From Rhodobacter sp. (GTDB lineage: Bacteria; Pseudomonadota; Alphaproteobacteria; Rhodobacterales; Rhodobacteraceae), in the NCBI GenBank assembly GCA_013824055.1, contig PNNE01000162.1, forward strand, positions 1 through 7,439: DNA of 7,439 nt, read 5' to 3'. Position numbers and translations under genes: made by a program. This document shows, piece by piece, positions 1-5,830 of the stretch. Each line of letters opens with the position of its first letter. The first letter of the stretch is position 1. The notes below the pieces were generated by a model. It saw only the letters and a program-made list of their open reading frames with translations, did no database searches and was not told the DNA's origin.

Positions 1-273
1 GTCGACGTCACCCCAGGGCAGCTCGGCCGGGTTCTTCAGCGCGGTCACCCGCATCGGCCCGCGGCCGACGTCGATGCTGTCTGCGCCCGTGGTCACCGTG
101 GCCGGAAACTTCCCGTGCACCGAATCATAGCGCAAGAGATGGGCGTTCGTCTCGACGGGACCCAGGTCGTTGATTGCCACGACCTCGATGTCGGTGCGGC
201 CCGACTCGATGATGGAGCGCAGCACGTTGCGTCCGATGCGTCCAAATCCGTTGATGGCAACCTTGACGGCCAT
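1..273 (-). CDS. gap: Glyceraldehyde-3-phosphate dehydrogenase, N-terminal part (gap1, runs off window)
   Basis: Only the first 91 codons are inside the window; the gene continues past position 1. GAPDH catalyses the reversible NAD(P)-dependent conversion of glyceraldehyde-3-phosphate to 1,3-bisphosphoglycerate in glycolysis and gluconeogenesis (cytosol). The sequence shows the Rossmann signature INGFGRIGR at residues 7-15, the AINDLGP segment at 33-39 and ETNAHLLRYDSVHGKF at 41-56. Asp36 is the acidic residue that in NAD-specific GAPDHs contacts the adenosine ribose and disfavours NADP. The ATG at 273 is preceded by GGAGG seven to eight bases upstream. By my count about 55 of 91 residues match the neighbouring complete paralogue gap2, so this is an old duplication. 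The catalytic Cys domain is outside the window, so intactness cannot be judged. An operator-like palindrome lies about 30 bp upstream. Confidence 0.95.
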   Translation of the reverse strand, partial: MAVKVAINGFGRIGRNVLRSIIESGRTDIEVVAINDLGPVETNAHLLRYDSVHGKFPATVTTGADSIDVGRGPMRVTALKNPAELPWGDVD

Positions 274-301
274 GACTAGTCCTCCGAAGTTTGGGGTATC
301 C

Positions 302-315
302 CGATAGCGCTAACA
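302..315. promoter_or_regulatory. LacI-type operator palindrome upstream of gap1 (CceR/PckR-like)
   Basis: The sequence CGATAGCGCTAACA matches 12 of 14 positions of TGTTAGCGCTAACA, the palindrome I remember for the alphaproteobacterial LacI-family central-carbon regulators CceR (Rhodobacter) and PckR (Sinorhizobium). It lies 29 bp upstream of the gap1 ATG. A possible -35 element TTGCAT sits at 334-339 (minus strand), which would put the palindrome near the -10/start region, where a repressor would act; no good -10 hexamer is visible. The palindrome is seen directly; the regulator assignment is from memory of the motif. Confidence 0.6.
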
Positions 316-355
316 AAGACATATCGCCGGGAAATGCAACCGCAGTTTGACGCGG

Positions 356-499
356 TCAGTTCCAGAAAGCCACCCAGTCGATCAAGTTCAGGAATTTTCG
401 CGCCAGAAACTGAAACGCCGCCCCGCTGTTGACTGCAAGGTCGGCGACAATGGCGGCGACAATCACCAGGCCCAGCCAGATCGCGATGGTATTGGTCAA
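356..499 (-). CDS. Small single-helix membrane protein between two gap genes
   Basis: A 47-codon reading frame that reads MTNTIAIWLGLVIVAAIVAD at the N-terminus, then LAVNSGAAFQFLARKFLNLI and DWVAFWN. Residues 4-22 form one clear transmembrane segment. The C-terminal half is amphipathic with aromatic residues (Phe29, Phe31, Phe36, Trp42, Phe45, Trp46) and basic residues at Arg34 and Lys35. The start is TTG at 499, with GGGGG six bases upstream; no ATG or GTG fits in frame. It lies 34 bp after the gap2 stop and 82 bp before the gap1 start on the same strand, so it is probably cotranscribed with gap2. I have a non-exact recollection of similar short MTN-starting proteins beside gap in other Rhodobacterales. 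Function unknown. A role at the membrane near glycolysis is inference only. Confidence 0.7.
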   Translation of the reverse strand: MTNTIAIWLGLVIVAAIVADLAVNSGAAFQFLARKFLNLIDWVAFWN

Positions 500-505
500 G
501 CCGGC

Positions 506-531
506 CCCCGGAAAGCGGGGCGCCTGGCCCC
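506..531. other. Two mutually exclusive GC hairpins after gap2
   Basis: CCCCG(506-510)/CGGGG(516-520) and GGGGC(517-521)/GCCCC(527-531) are both 5-bp stems with 5-base loops, and they share the 517-520 strand, so only one can form at a time. They sit in the 34 bp between the gap2 stop and the TTG of the small membrane protein gene and include that gene's ribosome-binding region. There is no U-tract, so this is more likely a partial terminator, an mRNA-stabilising element or a translation modulator than a full terminator. Confidence 0.4.
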
Positions 532-533
532 GG

Positions 534-1535
534 TTACTGTGCGAGCCGCCCCATCACGCCGGCCACATCGGCCATCCGGCAGGAGAAACCCCATTCGTTG
601 TCATACCACGCCAGCACGCGAACGGAACGCCCCGCGACCTTGGTCTGGTCGGACGCAAAGATCGACGACTGCGGCGTGTGGTTGAAGTCGATCGACACCT
701 TCGGTTCGGGGTCATAGGCCATGACCATGCCCATGTAGCCTGCGCAGGCTTCCCTGACGATTTCGTTAACCTCGGCCACCGTGACCGACTTCTGCGCGAT
801 GAAGGTCAGGTCCACGGCGCTGACGTTCGGCGTCGGCACCCGGATTGCCGAGCCTTCCAGACGTCCGGCCAGCTCTGGCAGCACCTCGCCGATGGCCTTC
901 CCCGCCCCGGTCGAGGTCGGGATCATCGCCAGGGCCGCACCGCGGGCGCGATACAGATCCTTGTGCCGCCGGTCCAGCGTCGGCTGGTCGCCGGTGTAGC
1001 TGTGGATCGTGGTCATGATCCCCGATTCGATCCCGATGCTGTCGTTCAGCACCTTGGCCAGCGGGGCGAGGCAGTTCGTCGTGCAGGAGGCGTTCGAGAC
1101 GACCTTGTGCTCGGGCAGCAGGCTGCGATGGTTCACGCCGTAGACCACGGTCAGGTCCGCGCGCTTGGCCGGGGCCGAGACCAGCACCCGCTTGGCGCCG
1201 CGCCCAAGATGCACGGCCGCGCGGTCGCGGTCGTTGAACTTGCCGGTGCATTCCAGCACCACGTCGACACCCTGCCAGTCCAACTCATCGGGGGTATAGG
1301 TCGACATCATCCGGATCGGCCCGCGACCAAGGTCGAGGCCGTCATCCGTGACCCTCACCACTCCGGGGAACCGGCCATGCACGCTGTCATAGCGCAAGAG
1401 ATGGGCGTTCGTCTCGATCGGCCCCGTGGCATTGATCGCCACCACCTGCACGTCGTTGCGGTTCGATTCCGCGATATGCGCCAGCGTGCAGCGCCCGATG
1501 CGGCCGAAGCCGTTGATGCCGACAGTCACGGTCAT
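534..1535 (-). CDS. gap: Glyceraldehyde-3-phosphate dehydrogenase (gap2), probably NADP-capable
   Basis: Complete 333-residue GAPDH, the normal length. The NAD(P)-binding domain carries INGFGRIGR at 7-15. The catalytic loop SNASCTTNC holds Cys151, and HSYTGDQ holds the catalytic His178. The phosphate-binding segment is IPTSTGAGKA at 205-214, and the C-terminus has WYDNEWGFSCR at 310-320. Three positions that set cofactor choice in the family differ from the NAD-specific type. The acidic residue equivalent to Asp32 of Bacillus stearothermophilus GAPDH is Ala36, and the Leu187-Pro188 pair is Arg189-Arg190. This suggests that NADP(H) is tolerated or preferred, as in GapB-type gluconeogenic or anabolic enzymes; that is inference. 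The start ATG at 1535 has GGGGAA upstream. It is the first gene of a likely gap2-small protein-gap1 unit, with a dyad of operator-like sites about 100 bp upstream. Confidence 0.96.
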   Translation of the reverse strand: MTVTVGINGFGRIGRCTLAHIAESNRNDVQVVAINATGPIETNAHLLRYDSVHGRFPGVVRVTDDGLDLGRGPIRMMSTYTPDELDWQGVDVVLECTGKFNDRDRAAVHLGRGAKRVLVSAPAKRADLTVVYGVNHRSLLPEHKVVSNASCTTNCLAPLAKVLNDSIGIESGIMTTIHSYTGDQPTLDRRHKDLYRARGAALAMIPTSTGAGKAIGEVLPELAGRLEGSAIRVPTPNVSAVDLTFIAQKSVTVAEVNEIVREACAGYMGMVMAYDPEPKVSIDFNHTPQSSIFASDQTKVAGRSVRVLAWYDNEWGFSCRMADVAGVMGRLAQ

Positions 1536-1618
1536 GCTGCGTTCCCCTGCTGATGCCTGGGCAGGGTCTTAGCCGCTCCACCACGGCGCACAAGACAGAA
1601 AGCGTCACCTTATCAGCA

Positions 1619-1651
1619 TGTTAGCGCAATCTTCGCCTGTTTGCGCTAACC
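1619..1651. promoter_or_regulatory. Paired LacI-type operators forming a perfect 10-bp dyad (CceR/PckR-like)
   Basis: Two sites, TGTTAGCGCAATCT (1619-1632) and TGTTTGCGCTAACC (1638-1651), match 11 and 12 of 14 positions of the palindrome TGTTAGCGCTAACA. Their centres are 19 bp apart. Together they make an exact inverted repeat: GTTAGCGCAA at 1620-1629 and TTGCGCTAAC at 1641-1650, with an 11-bp spacer. The element lies in the 185-bp gap between the divergent gap2 and DUF808 genes, about 85-115 bp upstream of gap2 and 70-100 bp upstream of DUF808, so it could act on either. No convincing -35/-10 pair was found around it. Binding by a CceR/PckR orthologue is inferred from motif memory. Confidence 0.6.
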
Positions 1652-1720
1652 CGGCGCAGCGCTTTGCCGAATCCTGCGTTTCCCGGTACACCGACGGTTG
1701 CAGGCAGAACGGGGCAGGGC

Positions 1721-2695
1721 ATGAGCGGTCTACTCGCACTTCTCGACGACGTGGCGGCCATCGCCAAGGTGGCGGCCGCGTCGGTCGACGACATCGCGGC
1801 CGCGGCGGCCAAGGCCGGGACCAAGGCCGCGGGAGTGGTGATCGACGATGCGGCGGTGACGCCCAAATACGTGCACGGCTTTTCGGCTGACCGTGAGCTG
1901 CCGATCATCTGGCGCATCTCGCTGGGCAGCTTGCGCAACAAGCTTGTGGTCCTGCTTCCGGGCCTTCTGGCGCTGGACCACTTCGCGCCCTGGGTCATCA
2001 CGCCGCTTCTGATGCTGGGTGGGGCCTATCTCTGCTTCGAGGGGGCGGAAAAGCTGGTCCACGCCTTCGCACCCCACGCCGACGAAGCCGTTGCGTCCGA
2101 TTTCGACACCAAGGACCCGGCCCATCTGGAAGAGGAAAAGGTCGCGGGTGCGATCAAGACCGACTTCATCCTCTCGGCAGAGATCATGACCATCGCCCTG
2201 GCCACCATCGAAAGCCCCAGCTTCTGGATGCAGGCGATCACGCTGGCGGTGGTCGGCACCTTCATCACTGTCGCGGTCTACGGCGCCGTGGCGCTGATCG
2301 TGAAGATGGATGACGTGGGCCTGCATCTGGCCGCGACGGGCCGCACCAGCGGGGGCAGGGCGCTTGGTCGGGGGCTGGTGCTGGCGATGCCGAAGCTGAT
2401 GGCGTTCCTGTCCATCCTGGGCACCGCCGCGATGCTTTGGGTCGGCGGCAACATCGTGACCCACGGGCTGGAGGTCACGCATCTCTGGGCCTGGCCCTAC
2501 GAGACGATCCACCACATCGCGGAGGGTCTTGCCCATGTCGTCCCCGTGGCGCAGGGCTTTGTCGGATGGCTGGTGACCGCTGCCCTGGACGGCGTCTTCG
2601 GACTGATCCTGGGCGTGATCCTGATCCCGGTCGCGACCCGAGTGATCGGGCCGCTGTGGGGGGCAGTCTTTGGCAAGAGGGCTGCTGTGCACTGA
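1721..2695 (+). CDS. DUF808 family (YedI-like) inner-membrane protein
   Basis: A 324-residue protein that I recognise as the DUF808/YedI family of integral membrane proteins (about 300-320 residues, biochemical function not established). Family landmarks are the start MSGLLALLDD, GFSADRELPIIWRISLGSLRNK around 53-74, the hallmark WVITPLLMLGGAYLCFEGAEK at 91-111, and GAIKTDFILSAEIM around 143-156. Likely membrane segments are near 74-101, 148-165, 171-194, 220-245 and 281-311; a charged stretch at 117-142 (PHADEAVASDFDTKDPAHLE) is probably soluble. Residues 11-40 are unusually Ala-rich. I chose ATG 1721 because the family begins at this point; GGGGCAGGG lies just upstream. An in-frame TTG 57 bp earlier gives only non-family residues. 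The gene diverges from gap2 and converges on tkt. Confidence 0.9.
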   Translation: MSGLLALLDDVAAIAKVAAASVDDIAAAAAKAGTKAAGVVIDDAAVTPKYVHGFSADRELPIIWRISLGSLRNKLVVLLPGLLALDHFAPWVITPLLMLGGAYLCFEGAEKLVHAFAPHADEAVASDFDTKDPAHLEEEKVAGAIKTDFILSAEIMTIALATIESPSFWMQAITLAVVGTFITVAVYGAVALIVKMDDVGLHLAATGRTSGGRALGRGLVLAMPKLMAFLSILGTAAMLWVGGNIVTHGLEVTHLWAWPYETIHHIAEGLAHVVPVAQGFVGWLVTAALDGVFGLILGVILIPVATRVIGPLWGAVFGKRAAVH

Positions 2696-2703
2696 CCACA
2701 CTG

Positions 2704-2731
2704 GTAGGGTGGGCGATACCGCCCACCCTAC
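2704..2731. terminator. Bidirectional 12-bp-stem hairpin between DUF808 and tkt
   Basis: GTAGGGTGGGCG (2704-2715) and CGCCCACCCTAC (2720-2731) are exact reverse complements around a 4-base loop. It begins 8 bp after the DUF808 stop and ends 3 bp before the tkt stop, so it can serve as the terminator of both convergent genes. There is no U-tract on either side. The GTAGGGTGGGC...GCCCACCCTAC core is, in my recollection, found repeatedly in many proteobacterial genomes, so this may be a dispersed REP-like element used as a terminator. Confidence 0.7.
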
Positions 2732-2734
2732 GGT

Positions 2735-4750
2735 TCAGAGCAACGCCTTCGCCGCTGCGACGGTGGCCTCGGCGGTGATGCCGAACTCGGCATACAGCCG
2801 CTCCATCGGGGCGCTGGCCCCAAAGCTGGACATGCCGACGAACCCGGCCTTGGCTTCACGGCCCCGCTCGCCCAGAAGCCAGCGGTCCCAGCCCATCCGC
2901 ACACCGGCCTCGACCGCGATGCGGACCGGGCCGGGCGGCAGGACCTTGCGGCGGTAGGCCTCGTCCTGCGCCGCAAACAGCTCCATCGAGGGCATGGAGA
3001 CGACGCGGGTGCCGATGCCTTCGGCCTCCAGCGCCGCGCGGGCCTTGAGCGCGATTTCCACCTCGGAGCCGGTTGCCATCAGGATCACCTGACGCTTGCC
3101 CGTCGCCTCCTCCAGCACATAGGCGCCCTTGGCGACCAGGTTGGCATTGCTGTGGGTCTTGCGCACGGCAGGCAGGTTCTGGCGGGACAGGGCAAGGACG
3201 GTGGGCCGGGTCTTTTCGGTCAATGCGATTTCCCAGGCTTCCGCCACCTCGACCAGGTCGGCAGGGCGGATGACCAGCGTGTTCGGCGTGGCGCGGCTGA
3301 TTGCCAGGTGTTCGACCGGCTGGTGGGTCGGACCGTCCTCGCCCAGACCGATGCTGTCATGCGTCATCACATAGACCACGGGCACGCCCATCAGCGCCGA
3401 AAGGCGCATCGACGGGCGGGCATAGTCGGTGAAGCACATGAAGGTCCCGCCATAGGGGCGCACGCCGCCGTGCAGGACCATGCCGTTCATCGCGGCGGCC
3501 ATGCCATGCTCGCGGATGCCGAAATAGACGTAGCGGCCGCGGCGATCCTCGGGGGTGAAGGTGCCCAGGTCGGCGGTCCTGGTGTTGTTCGATCCCGTAA
3601 GGTCGGCCGACCCGCCGAAGGTCTCGGGCATGACCGGGTTCACCGCGGCCAGCACCTTTTCCGACGCGGCGCGGGTGGCCAGCTTCGGCAGGTCCGCGAC
3701 GGCCTGCTTCTTCAGCCCGCGAATGGCGGCGGCCAGCTTGGCCGGAGCCTCCAGCGTGAAGATGCGCGTGAACTCGGCCTGCCTGGCCGGGGACAGGGCG
3801 GCGAAACGCGCCTGCCAGTCCGCGTGGGCCTTGGCACCCCTGGCGCCCAGCGATTCCCACCACGTCTTCACATCGGCAGGAACCTCGAACGGCCCGGACT
3901 TCCAGCCATAGGCGTCCTTTGCCGCCTGCAACTGCGCCTTGTCGGTCAGCGCCCCATGCCCCTTGGAGGTGTCCTGCGCCGCATGGCCAAGCGCGATATG
4001 CGTCTTGCAGGCGACCATCGCGGGCCGGGGGCTGGCCTTGGCGGCCGTCAGCGCCCGGTCGATGTCCAGCGGATCATGCCCGTCACACTCGAACACGTCC
4101 CAGCCGCTCGCCGCAAACCGGGCCTTCTGGTCGGTCACGTCGGCGATCGACACCTTGCCGTCGATGGTGATGCCGTTGTTGTCCCACAGCACGATCAGCC
4201 GCGACAGCTGCTGCTTGCCTGCCAGACCGATGGCTTCCTGGCTGACGCCCTCCATCAGGCAGCCGTCGCCGGCGATGACCCAGGTGTAATGGTCCTGCAC
4301 CTTCGCGCCCCAGCGGGCGCGCAGCGATTCCTCGGCCATCGCAAAGCCGACGGCATTGGCGATGCCCTGGCCCAGCGGCCCCGTGGTCGTCTCGACCCCC
4401 GCGACATGGCCGTATTCCGGGTGGCCGGCGGTGATCGCGCCCCACTGGCGGAAGGCCTTGATCTGGTCCAGCGTCATGTCGGCATAGCCAGTGAGGTAGA
4501 GCAGCGAATAGATCAGCATCGAGCCGTGCCCCGCCGACAGGACAAAGCGGTCGCGGTCCGGCCAGCGCGGGGCCTTGGGATCGAACCGAAGGTGCTTTTC
4601 GAACAGCACGGTCGCCACATCGGCCATGCCCATCGGCATCCCCGAATGCCCCGAGTTCGCTGCCGCCACCGCATCCAGCGTCAGGGCCCGGATCGCGGTC
4701 GCCCGCATCCAGTGGTCGGGGTGGGTCTGGCGGAGGGTCTGGATGTCCAA
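2735..4750 (-). CDS. tkt: Transketolase (TTG start)
   Basis: A 671-residue transketolase, the usual length. It transfers two-carbon ketol units in the pentose phosphate pathway (and the Calvin cycle where present), using thiamine diphosphate and a divalent metal in the cytosol. Order of motifs: NSGHSGMPMGMAD with His34; SAGHGSML with His74; TAGHPEYGH near 107-114; TTGPLGQG; the TPP/metal motif GDG at 160-162 with the Asn pair WDNN near 190; catalytic Glu413 in GIREHGMAAAMNG; and THDSIGLGEDGPTHQPVEH. I chose TTG 4750 because it gives the family-like start MDIQTLRQTHPDHW and has GAAGGA eight bases upstream; the nearby ATG at 4758 is out of frame. A longer frame from 4921 adds 57 residues with no family resemblance. 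A probable promoter lies 35-63 bp upstream. Confidence 0.95.
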   Translation of the reverse strand: MDIQTLRQTHPDHWMRATAIRALTLDAVAAANSGHSGMPMGMADVATVLFEKHLRFDPKAPRWPDRDRFVLSAGHGSMLIYSLLYLTGYADMTLDQIKAFRQWGAITAGHPEYGHVAGVETTTGPLGQGIANAVGFAMAEESLRARWGAKVQDHYTWVIAGDGCLMEGVSQEAIGLAGKQQLSRLIVLWDNNGITIDGKVSIADVTDQKARFAASGWDVFECDGHDPLDIDRALTAAKASPRPAMVACKTHIALGHAAQDTSKGHGALTDKAQLQAAKDAYGWKSGPFEVPADVKTWWESLGARGAKAHADWQARFAALSPARQAEFTRIFTLEAPAKLAAAIRGLKKQAVADLPKLATRAASEKVLAAVNPVMPETFGGSADLTGSNNTRTADLGTFTPEDRRGRYVYFGIREHGMAAAMNGMVLHGGVRPYGGTFMCFTDYARPSMRLSALMGVPVVYVMTHDSIGLGEDGPTHQPVEHLAISRATPNTLVIRPADLVEVAEAWEIALTEKTRPTVLALSRQNLPAVRKTHSNANLVAKGAYVLEEATGKRQVILMATGSEVEIALKARAALEAEGIGTRVVSMPSMELFAAQDEAYRRKVLPPGPVRIAVEAGVRMGWDRWLLGERGREAKAGFVGMSSFGASAPMERLYAEFGITAEATVAAAKALL

Positions 4751-4784
4751 GGCGGCATTCCTTCGGCTGAATGGGGTTGCGAAG

Positions 4785-4813
4785 GCTCTACCCACCACGA
4801 CCGGCAAGATCAA
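4785..4813 (-). promoter_or_regulatory. Candidate sigma70-type promoter of tkt
   Basis: On the minus strand TTGATC (4808-4813) and TAGAGC (4785-4790) are separated by exactly 17 bp. The -35 matches 4 of 6 and the -10 matches 3 of 6 consensus bases, which is normal for this GC-rich group. Transcription would begin near 4778, giving a leader of about 28 bases before the TTG. Confidence 0.35.
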
Positions 4814-4821
4814 GCTTGGAC

Positions 4822-4835
4822 CCCAAGGCCTTGGG
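4822..4835. promoter_or_regulatory. 14-bp perfect palindrome upstream of the tkt promoter
   Basis: CCCAAGGCCTTGGG is its own reverse complement and lies 8 bp upstream of the candidate -35 of tkt, in the 197-bp gap between tkt and the divergent coiled-coil gene. A second inverted repeat, GAAAGGC (4838-4844) and GCCTTTC (4850-4856), follows at once. Both could be operators or structured leader elements for the plus-strand gene. No regulator can be named. Confidence 0.35.
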
Positions 4836-4947
4836 AAGAAAGGCCGGTCGCCTTTCCGGGGTTTCACGCTAAGATCGGGTCCGACCGGGATGGGGGCGAT
4901 TCGTCGCCCGTGGCCCGTCACCGGCTGCGTGTTGCAAGGGGTCAGGG

Positions 4948-5478
4948 ATGCAGGACATTACCGAGTTGGAGAAGCGGATCACCGCCGCGCTGGAACGGAT
5001 CGGCAAGGGCGTGGACAAGCTGGCGACGCAGCCTCGTGCTGCCGCCCAGCCTGCCGCCCAGCCTGCCGCCACGCCCGCCGCCCTGCCTGCCGCCCCCATG
5101 ACCGACGCCGCCCTCCGCGCCCAGCTGGAGGAGGAAAAGGCGCTTACCGCGCAGCTGCAGGCCCGCCTTCGCGCCGCCAGCGCGCGTGAGTCGAAGGGCG
5201 ACCTGCAGGACAAGGTTGACCGCCTGACCCAGGAACTGGACGTCAAGGGGCTGGAGCTGCAACGGATGCGCCGCGTCAACGCCTCGCTTCGCGAACAGCT
5301 GGAAGCCCTGCGCACCGCCGCCGCCTCGGGCGTCACCGACCCCCACCTCATCAACAAGGCAATGCAGACCGAGCTTGAGACCCTGCGCGCCACCCGCCTG
5401 ACCGAAATCGCCGAGATGGACGAGATCCTGGCAGCCCTCGAACCCCACCTGACGGAGGCCGGCCATGCCAGAACTTGA
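4948..5478 (+). CDS. Coiled-coil protein with AAxP-repeat linker, upstream of zapA
   Basis: A 176-residue soluble protein with no named family that I recognise. Residues 1-27 (MQDITELEKRITAALERIGK...) are helical and resemble a short N-terminal oligomerisation segment. Residues 31-50 are a flexible Ala/Pro linker built of AAQP, AAQP, AATP, AALP and AAP. Residues 52-126 are a charged heptad-like region (LEEEKALTAQLQARL, LQDKVDRLTQELDVKGLELQ, LREQLEALRTA) typical of coiled coil, and 132-170 form a further helix with TELETLRATRLTEIAEMDEI. The start ATG at 4948 has AAGGGG six bases upstream. Its last 14 bases overlap zapA, so translation is probably coupled. The context suggests a ZapA/ZapB-like partner in Z-ring assembly; that is inference from position and coiled coil only. 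Confidence 0.88.
   Translation: MQDITELEKRITAALERIGKGVDKLATQPRAAAQPAAQPAATPAALPAAPMTDAALRAQLEEEKALTAQLQARLRAASARESKGDLQDKVDRLTQELDVKGLELQRMRRVNASLREQLEALRTAAASGVTDPHLINKAMQTELETLRATRLTEIAEMDEILAALEPHLTEAGHART
5041..5097 (+). repeat. 12-bp tandem repeat encoding Ala-Ala-X-Pro
   Basis: Units start at 5041, 5053, 5065, 5077 and 5089 (the last one partial). The first two are identical (GCCGCCCAGCCT); the next two differ in the second half, and the last one lacks the third codon. Each unit encodes AAxP in frame (codons 32-50 of the coiled-coil gene), so copy-number change would lengthen or shorten the linker without breaking the frame. Confidence 0.8.
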
Positions 5479-5830
5479 AGTCACCATCGGCGGCCGCCCG
5501 TTCCAGGTCTCGTGCCAGCCGGGCGAGGAACACTTCCTGCGCGCCGCCGCCGGGATGCTGGATGCCGAAGCCTCGCCGATCATCGCGCAGATGGGCCGGT
5601 TGCCGGAAGCCAAGATGCTGCTGATGGCGGGGCTGATGCTGGCCGACAAGACCGCCGCTGTCGAGGATGAGCTGCGCACCCTTCGCGCCCGTGTGGCCGA
5701 GCTGGAAGCCCGTCCCGTCGCCACCCGCGACGTCGCCGTGATCCCGCCGCAGGTCAACGAAACCCTGGCCGAGATCGCCGCCCGCGCCGAAGCGATGGCT
5801 GCCCGGGTCGAGGAGCAGCTGAAGGCATGA
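5465..5830 (+). CDS. zapA: Cell division protein ZapA
   Basis: A 121-residue ZapA, which binds and bundles FtsZ filaments and stabilises the cytokinetic Z-ring at midcell. The N-terminal globular domain is PELEVTIGGRPFQVSCQPGE (2-21), the typical beta-strand pattern of the family, followed by EEHFLRAAAGMLDAE. After residue 45 it has the long dimerisation and coiled-coil helix (AKMLLMAGLMLADKTAAVED and ELRTLRARVAELEA), then a looser stretch with two prolines (VIPPQV) and a terminal helix to KA. The start ATG at 5465 sits inside the end of the upstream coiled-coil gene (14-bp overlap), and its stop overlaps the next start as ATGA, so three genes are translated in tandem. Slightly longer than the roughly 100-110 residues common in the family, due to the C-terminal helix. 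Confidence 0.9.
   Translation: MPELEVTIGGRPFQVSCQPGEEHFLRAAAGMLDAEASPIIAQMGRLPEAKMLLMAGLMLADKTAAVEDELRTLRARVAELEARPVATRDVAVIPPQVNETLAEIAARAEAMAARVEEQLKA

Noticed and set aside
125..140. TAGCGCAA within gap coding sequences as an intragenic operator
   Set aside because: It occurs in both gap genes as codons for the conserved LLRYDS segment and matches the palindrome poorly.
429..1553. A 374-codon open frame on the plus strand
   Set aside because: Antisense shadow of gap2 and the small gene; no family features, and gap2 is complete with active-site residues.
1664..1720. Upstream TTG start for the DUF808 protein
   Set aside because: The added 19 residues are not family-like; the family starts near MSGLLALLDD and ATG 1721 has a purine-rich ribosome site.
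4861..4874. Possible third class of CceR-like site (TCTTAGCGTGAAAC on the minus strand) near tkt
   Set aside because: Only 9 of 14 positions match the palindrome and the right half is lost; too weak to list.
4751..4921. Longer N-terminus of transketolase starting at 4921
   Set aside because: The extra 57 residues have no similarity to the family, span the palindromes and candidate promoter, and the TTG at 4750 has a good Shine-Dalgarno and yields the normal length.
3152..5101. A 649-codon open frame on the plus strand
   Set aside because: It lies antisense to tkt and shares its codon-phase GC bias; the translation is rich in Arg/Gly/His with no domain, while tkt on the other strand is unmistakable.
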